Assembly: GCA_963843285.1 (NCBI GenBank)
Contig: CAWJJO010000001.1
Coordinates: 62,001 to 126,000 of the forward strand
Length of the DNA stretch: 64,000 nt
Source: CAZDDB01 sp963843285
GTDB taxonomy: Bacteria; Acidobacteriota; HRBIN11; JAKEFK01
Reading direction: 5' to 3'
Every line of letters starts with the position of its first letter. The first letter of the stretch is position 1. The translations under genes and the position numbers were made by a program. Below, piece by piece: positions 61,831 through 64,000 of the stretch. Under the pieces are notes generated by a model. That model made no database searches. It was not told where the DNA came from and worked only from the letters and a program-made list of their open reading frames with translations.

Positions 61831-61860
61831 TTGACACAACACTGACCTTGCACATACAAT
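61831..61860 (+). promoter_or_regulatory. sigma-70-type promoter of the exported kinase-like gene
   Basis: Perfect TTGACA (61831-61836), 18 bases, TACAAT (61855-61860); start predicted near 61867, 24 bases before the ATG. The -10 box is the same as that of the kdsB promoter. Confidence 0.7.
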
Positions 61861-61890
61861 CGTTTAAACAGCCAAAAGGCTCAAGATTTC

Positions 61891-62712
61891 ATGAAGAATC
61901 TTAGTCGCAAGTTATCCGTTCTCCTGCCGGTGCTGCTCTTTTTTGTAATTGCGCAGGCGCAAGAAATCAAGCCGAAGCAACCTACCGGGACAAAGAAGGA
62001 ACTGGAAACCCTCTTGCAAACGGCCAAATGCATCAAAAAGAAACGGCTTGGCACCGGTGTTACCAACCCTGAAAAGCTGACGCTGGATGACGGGAAACAG
62101 CAGTTCTATGCTGTATTTAAGACGATCGATGAAAGCAAGAGAGGCATTACACAGCTTGCCGGAAGTGTCGAATATGATTTCAAGGATTCGTGGAGATTTG
62201 AAATAGCGGCTTATGAAGTCGACAAGCTCATCGGTCTGGATATGGTGCCGGTGACGGTCGAACGCACCTTTGATCACGAGAAAGGTTCGCTGCAACTCTG
62301 GATCGACGGTTGTATGACTGAGCGCGACCGGCTGGAAAAGCATTTGAATCCGCCGCAACCCGATGAATGGAAACGCCAGGCCGCTAAGATGTATCTTTTT
62401 GATCACCTGATCTACAACATTGACCGCAATCTGGGGAATCTCTTGATCAATTCCGAATGGAGACTTTTTCTAATCGACCATTCCCGATCGTTCAAAAGCC
62501 TGGACATGGTGAAAGGACTTGATGATCTCAATTATTTCTCGCGCTCGATGATAGAAGGATTCGGCAAGTTGAATGCGGCGAATCTGGAGGAGCACTGCCG
62601 TCCATGGCTGGGCTCGATGGAAATCAAGACCCTGCTCAAGCGCCGCGATTTGATCCTGGAGCGCTACAAATCGGTTCTTGCCGAACGCGGCGAGGTTGCC
62701 ACCTTTCCGTGA
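61891..62712 (+). CDS. exported FAM20/PI4K-like kinase
   Basis: 273 residues. A signal peptide MKNLSRKLSVLLPVLLFFVIAQAQ with AQA cleavage site. Kinase-type motifs in order: FYAVFKTID (Lys77, ATP-binding), EIAAYEVDKLIGLDMVPVTV (Glu104 and Glu109 candidates for the salt bridge), GSLQLWIDG, FDHLIYNIDRNLGNLLI (Asp171, Asp178, Asn183) and LFLIDHSRSF (Asp196, metal). The DHL..N.DR...N and IDH..AF-like patterns are those of PI3/4-kinase and FAM20-type enzymes. It lacks the Gly-rich loop in an obvious form. Because it is exported, the ATP source and target (protein, lipid or sugar) are unclear. Confidence 0.8.
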   Translation: MKNLSRKLSVLLPVLLFFVIAQAQEIKPKQPTGTKKELETLLQTAKCIKKKRLGTGVTNPEKLTLDDGKQQFYAVFKTIDESKRGITQLAGSVEYDFKDSWRFEIAAYEVDKLIGLDMVPVTVERTFDHEKGSLQLWIDGCMTERDRLEKHLNPPQPDEWKRQAAKMYLFDHLIYNIDRNLGNLLINSEWRLFLIDHSRSFKSLDMVKGLDDLNYFSRSMIEGFGKLNAANLEEHCRPWLGSMEIKTLLKRRDLILERYKSVLAERGEVATFP

Positions 62713-62734
62713 GTATATAATTAGACGTTAGTGA

Positions 62735-62762
62735 CCTTTGTGTCTTCGTGCCTTTGTGGTTA
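62735..62762. repeat. one-arm CACAAAG-type repeat
   Basis: CCTTTGTGTCTTCGTG then CCTTTGTGGTTA on the plus strand, related to the arms at 26347-26427. It lies between the kinase-like gene and the following gene, ending 17 bases before that gene's ribosome site. Confidence 0.6.
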
Positions 62763-62789
62763 TTTCCTGCACTCAAGTGAGGTGATCTC

Positions 62790-63368
62790 ATGTTTTCATC
62801 AGGCGCCGATATTGATTTTAAGAAGCTGGAAGAAGAGATCCGGAAAGAGATCGACGAAAGGAAAAAGATGCTTTTTGCGGACGAAGATCTTGATGAATTG
62901 CAAAAGCTCCAGCTAAACATCACTCCGAATCCGGACCGCGTACGCCCGTTCTTTCTCAAAGAACTGGAGTTTGAACAGCCCGATGTGAAATTTTACGAAA
63001 CCGATTACAACGTGGATCTGAATACATTTCTGTATTCGGCTGAATCGAATTTTTTGATGAAGTTGCGCCGATGGTTCCGCCCGTTCTTTCGCCTTCACGG
63101 AAATATGGATGCCGTCATCCACAAACAGGCAATGTTCAATCAAAAGCAGGCGCAATTCAGCACGTCTATCGCGCACTCCCTGGAAAAACCGTTTCATTAT
63201 ATTCGCGTGCTCCATACGATCCTCAGCTATCTTGTGTCGGAATTGACGAAGCTGTCGCTGCAGCATCAGATGCTGAAAAGCCAGGTTGAAGCTCTCGCAT
63301 ATGATGTGGAGATGTTGCGAAAGAGAGAACGGTTGCTCGAACAGATGGTAGTTCTCAAGAAGGATTAA
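62790..63368 (+). CDS. coiled-coil protein of unknown function
   Basis: 192 residues, cytoplasmic, no recognised family. A clear ribosome site (GAGGTGAT, 62779-62786) precedes the ATG. The first 45 residues are Lys/Glu-rich helix (FKKLEEEIRKEIDERKKMLFADEDLDELQKLQL), the centre contains FLMKLRRWFRPFFRLHGNMDAVIHKQAMFNQKQAQF, and the C-terminal 60 residues are another coiled coil (LTKLSLQHQMLKSQVEALAYDVEMLRKRERLLEQM). The layout suggests an oligomeric adaptor or accessory protein, possibly linked to the BatA-like gene 21 bases downstream. Confidence 0.75.
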   Translation: MFSSGADIDFKKLEEEIRKEIDERKKMLFADEDLDELQKLQLNITPNPDRVRPFFLKELEFEQPDVKFYETDYNVDLNTFLYSAESNFLMKLRRWFRPFFRLHGNMDAVIHKQAMFNQKQAQFSTSIAHSLEKPFHYIRVLHTILSYLVSELTKLSLQHQMLKSQVEALAYDVEMLRKRERLLEQMVVLKKD

Positions 63369-63389
63369 CCCCACAATCGGTTTTTTGTG

Positions 63390-64000
63390 ATGCCTCAGTT
63401 TGCAAATCCAGCGGCGCTCTGGCTGCTCTCTTTGATTCTGCCGGTTCTCTTGCTGTATCTTCTCAAACAAAAACGACGTGAAATCATCGTCCCCAGCATC
63501 CTCCTCTGGAAACAAGCCGTTGAAGATCTTTCGGCGCGAACACCCTTTCAAAAACTCCGCAGCAATTTGCTGTTACTGCTGCAAATATTGATCATTGTCC
63601 TTTTGACAGCACTTCTTTCTCAGCCATATTTGCCGTCCGCATCGCGCGAATCAGCCAGTTGCGTTCTGGTACTCGATCTCTCGGCAAGCATGAAGGCAAG
63701 GGATGTGAAACCCAATCGTTTTGAGCTGGCGCGCGCAAAATTACGGGAAATCCTGGATTCCCTGTCGCCGGCAGATCAGGTGATGTTGATTTCGTTTTCA
63801 TCAAACGCGAAGGTACAACAGACCTACACACAGGCAGCCCAATCGAATGTGCGGTCGAAACTTCTTCGTCTCGAACCGGAAGATACGGCGGGCAGTTGGG
63901 ACCAGTTGTCGCTTCTATTGAAGCCTTTGCTGGACGACCATCCCCGCCCACGAATCGTCATTGCTTCCGATTTTGCAAATTTTAGACCTGCGTCTTTTGC
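63390..64000 (+). CDS. BatA-like VWA protein (3' end cut by window edge)
   Basis: About 203 residues visible. ATG 63390 gives MPQFANPAALWLLSLILPVLLLYLLKQKRREIIVPSILLWKQ, the BatA N-terminal membrane domain, followed by a second helix (LLLLLQILIIVLLTALL) and a VWA domain with metal site DLSASM in VLVLDLSASMKARD and later IVIASDF. Such proteins usually work with MoxR ATPases and DUF58 proteins in stress or assembly tasks. No MoxR gene is adjacent in the window; the one at 4390 is over 58 kb away. Confidence 0.9.
   Translation, partial: MPQFANPAALWLLSLILPVLLLYLLKQKRREIIVPSILLWKQAVEDLSARTPFQKLRSNLLLLLQILIIVLLTALLSQPYLPSASRESASCVLVLDLSASMKARDVKPNRFELARAKLREILDSLSPADQVMLISFSSNAKVQQTYTQAAQSNVRSKLLRLEPEDTAGSWDQLSLLLKPLLDDHPRPRIVIASDFANFRPASF

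Noticed and set aside
1..64000. CRISPR arrays, prophage or IS transposase genes
   Set aside because: No regular repeat-spacer units and no integrase, capsid or transposase protein seen in any frame.

Overview
The window looks like chromosome of a Gram-negative, uncultivated-type bacterium with roughly even base composition. KdsB (lipopolysaccharide Kdo), LolA, a type II secretion/type IV pilus-like machine with a lipoprotein secretin, and MreBCD/PBP2/RodA all imply a rod-shaped cell with an outer membrane. A secretin ending in a cohesin-like domain, Gld-type ABC genes, and palindromic spacer repeats would fit Acidobacteriota or a neighbouring phylum. That placement is inference, not a proven assignment. 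Gene density is very high: no stretch over 300 bases lacks a gene, many neighbours overlap by 1-4 bases, and no tRNA, rRNA, CRISPR array, phage or IS transposase was seen.

Layout. 1-19740 (minus): pyrG (cut by the window edge) and kdsB behind a strong sigma-70-like promoter; a TraB/DUF5682-like protein, a MoxR ATPase and a HEAT-repeat protein; then a secretion operon that in transcription order runs lolA, ECF sigma factor, anti-sigma factor, mini-secretin, gspF, gspE, pilM, pilN, pilO, a PilP/GspC-like gene, secretin and three pseudopilins. 19985-21037 (plus): a radical SAM enzyme. 21060-41714 (minus): cystathionine synthase/lyase, CtpA protease, FecR-like protein, diguanylate cyclase, mreBCD-mrdA-rodA, DUF2344, RNase G, argS, a CMD-fold protein, an acyl-activating/ACP/PlsC fusion, a PP2C phosphatase and a GT39 glycosyltransferase.

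41833-52892 (plus): Gld-type ABC exporter with DUF4340 protein, a vapBC toxin-antitoxin pair, then hemX-hemA-hemC-hemD (C5-pathway tetrapyrrole synthesis), a DCC thiol protein and an AI-2E-family transporter. 52875-56911 (minus): DUF255 thioredoxin-like protein and a GT39 enzyme with an Ig-like tail. 57004-58695 (plus): cstA. 58866-61801 (minus): a probable gene remnant, an NtrC-type regulator and an exported PPP-type phosphatase. 61891-64000 (plus): an exported FAM20/PI4K-like kinase, a coiled-coil protein and the start of a BatA-like VWA protein.

The most noteworthy points are the divergent exported kinase and PPP phosphatase around 61.8 kb, the MoxR/TraB-like/HEAT genes attached to a sigma/anti-sigma-led secretion operon, a HemD carrying only the C-terminal half of a SUMT domain, and several families of palindromic intergenic repeats, two of which could fold as cloverleaves.
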